From contig CAJBAP010000140.1 of the NCBI GenBank assembly GCA_903950295.1, positions 1-7,471 on the forward strand: a DNA stretch of 7,471 bases, given 5' to 3'. Position 1 is the first letter of the stretch. Every line of letters begins with the position of its first letter. This document shows, one piece after another, positions 6,555 through 7,471 of the stretch. Under the pieces are notes generated by a model, which saw only the letters and a program-made list of their open reading frames with translations, was not told the origin of the DNA and did not search any database. A program made the translations under genes and the position numbers. This DNA is from an uncultured Rhodocyclaceae bacterium. GTDB lineage: Bacteria > Pseudomonadota > Gammaproteobacteria > Burkholderiales > Rhodocyclaceae.

Positions 6555-7027
6555 CACACCAGGGCAAACAGATCGTCGCAGGTCGGCGCGGGTTGCCAGC
6601 TGTTCAGGGCGCAGCCCAGCACCTGTTCGACCACGGCAGGTGATTGTTCAATCAGGCGCCAATGACAACGCAAAGCTTCGCCCTCGCTACGCACCCAGTC
6701 ACTGCGCTTGCCGAAAGCCAGAACAATGGCGGGAGATCGCCGTCCCGCCAGCGCCGACTTTTGTGCCAGGATCGCGGCGAAGGTGCGCCGGGCCTCCTCG
6801 CGCAGCCAGCTTTCGGCGGCGTCGCGAATCTGGCGTGGCGTGGCTGCCGGCGGCAGGGGCAAATGCAATTCGCCCGCCACCCGGGTCGGTTCGCGGCAGG
6901 TGGTGTCGAGAATCAGCGTCAGCGTGCTGCCTAGATGTGCGACGCATCCCCCTGCGCTCCAGCGCGCATCGGTATCGGGTAGCTCGGCATCAAGCCGTAG
7001 CGGAAGTTGCGGGAGTCTTGATTTCAT
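6554..7027 (-). CDS. Uncharacterised 157-residue protein, probable metal-site-less YgjP paralogue
   Basis: I do not recognise this as a named family. Residues 71-137 align by eye without gaps to residues 145-211 of the neighbouring YgjP protein, with 20 identities in 67 positions, including LAQ (87-89), P99-A100, the WRLI block (123-126) and P130-A131. Where YgjP has HEVAH, this protein has CALNS (139-143), so the zinc site is gone; the RTRWGSCS block is also replaced by KRSDWVRS (107-114). The N-terminal half appears to match YgjP from about its IYDG segment onward, so the protein lacks the first ~95 residues of YgjP. The frame is intact and overlaps plsC upstream by 38 bases and ygjP downstream by one base, arguing for an expressed gene rather than a decaying one. 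It could be a structural or regulatory partner of YgjP. The ATG at 7027 is the only Met; no good ribosome site precedes it. Confidence 0.75.
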   Translation of the reverse strand: MKSRLPQLPLRLDAELPDTDARWSAGGCVAHLGSTLTLILDTTCREPTRVAGELHLPLPPAATPRQIRDAAESWLREEARRTFAAILAQKSALAGRRSPAIVLAFGKRSDWVRSEGEALRCHWRLIEQSPAVVEQVLGCALNSWQPAPTCDDLFALV

Positions 7028-7471
7028 CGGGATAAAACTGAGGGCTGATGCGGCGCATTTCGGTTTCGATCCAGTGCTCGGCCAGGCGATTGACCTCCTC
7101 GGCCGTCTTGCCTGCCGGGTCGATGGCGGGGCCGATACTGACGGTGACGGTGCCGGGCTGTTTCAGAAAAGCGTGCCGGCGCCAGCATTCGCCAGAATTG
7201 AGGGCGACCGGTATGGCCGGCACGCCGGCTTTCGCGGCGAGCCATGCGCCACCGATCTTGAAGCGCCGCTGCTCACCCGGTGCGACGCGCGTACCTTCGG
7301 GAAAGACGACGACGCTGTAACCCTCGCTCAAGCGCCGCTTGCCGCGTTCGGCGACTTGCCTCAATGCCGCCTTGCCGGCGGCGCGGTCGATGCCAACGAA
7401 AGGCATCAGCTTGATACCCCAGCCGAAGAAAGGCAGCCAGTGCAACTCCCGCTTGTAGACGAAGGCGGTGA
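6990..7471 (-). CDS. plsC: 1-acyl-sn-glycerol-3-phosphate acyltransferase (PlsC family), C-terminal part
   Basis: The frame is open to the right edge of the window, so the start lies beyond base 7471; 159 residues are visible, beginning TAFVYKRELHWLPFFGWG. The TTG at 7445 is internal. PlsC acylates lysophosphatidic acid to phosphatidic acid at the inner membrane, using acyl-ACP or acyl-CoA. Visible family blocks are motif II (VGIDRAAGKAA), motif III (FPEGTRVAPGE, which binds the glycerol phosphate) and motif IV (GVPAIPVALNSG). The catalytic HX4D motif should lie in the missing N-terminal part. The ending (LAEHWIETEMRRISPQFYPDE) is typical. It overlaps the next gene by 38 bases, so the three minus-strand genes are probably one transcript. 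In many betaproteobacteria a gene of this type lies near ygjP, from general knowledge. Confidence 0.93.
   Translation of the reverse strand, partial: TAFVYKRELHWLPFFGWGIKLMPFVGIDRAAGKAALRQVAERGKRRLSEGYSVVVFPEGTRVAPGEQRRFKIGGAWLAAKAGVPAIPVALNSGECWRRHAFLKQPGTVTVSIGPAIDPAGKTAEEVNRLAEHWIETEMRRISPQFYPDEIKTPATSATA

Overview
The window is ordinary-looking, GC-rich proteobacterial chromosome with no sign of phage, transposon or CRISPR. The dnaG-rpoD order, the lysine/proline/alanine-rich N-terminal extension of the housekeeping sigma factor, the CAU tRNA behind rpoD and the plsC-ygjP arrangement on the other strand all fit a betaproteobacterium. Rhodocyclales or a close relative is my best guess, from general knowledge and not from any search.

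Layout. Bases 1-3213, plus strand, hold housekeeping genes: the 3' end of the primase gene dnaG, a short gap with a perfect -10 box, rpoD (sigma-70, 786 residues), a strong hairpin, and a tRNA with a CAT anticodon that looks like tRNA-Ile2 (lysidine type) rather than tRNA-Met. Bases 3251-5790, plus strand, hold a two-gene signalling module. The first protein is a soluble class III adenylate cyclase fused to a bacteriohemerythrin domain with all seven expected iron ligands. The second is a receiver/HD-GYP response regulator with a complete predicted c-di-GMP phosphodiesterase site. Bases 5787-7471, minus strand, hold a compact operon read right to left: a partial 1-acyl-glycerol-3-phosphate acyltransferase (plsC), an unnamed 157-residue protein, and a YgjP-family (DUF45) zinc hydrolase. 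The two strands converge at 5787-5790, where both stop codons share CTAG.

How the parts may work together. dnaG and rpoD belong to the macromolecular-synthesis operon (primer synthesis and transcription initiation), and the tRNA probably rides on the same transcript. The cyclase begins only 37 bases after the tRNA and may be read from the same RNA. The cyclase and the HD-GYP regulator would link a diiron oxygen or redox sensor to cAMP and c-di-GMP; this is the most interesting functional idea here, but the coupling is inferred only from adjacency.

The best candidate for something undescribed is the 157-residue minus-strand protein. It aligns by eye without gaps to its neighbour YgjP over about 67 residues (20 identities) but lacks the HExxH metal site, so it looks like a catalytically dead paralogue kept in tandem. 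No stretch over 300 bases lacks a gene. The intergenic gaps are 46 bases (dnaG-rpoD), 42 (rpoD-tRNA), 37 (tRNA-cyclase) and 38 (cyclase-HD-GYP).
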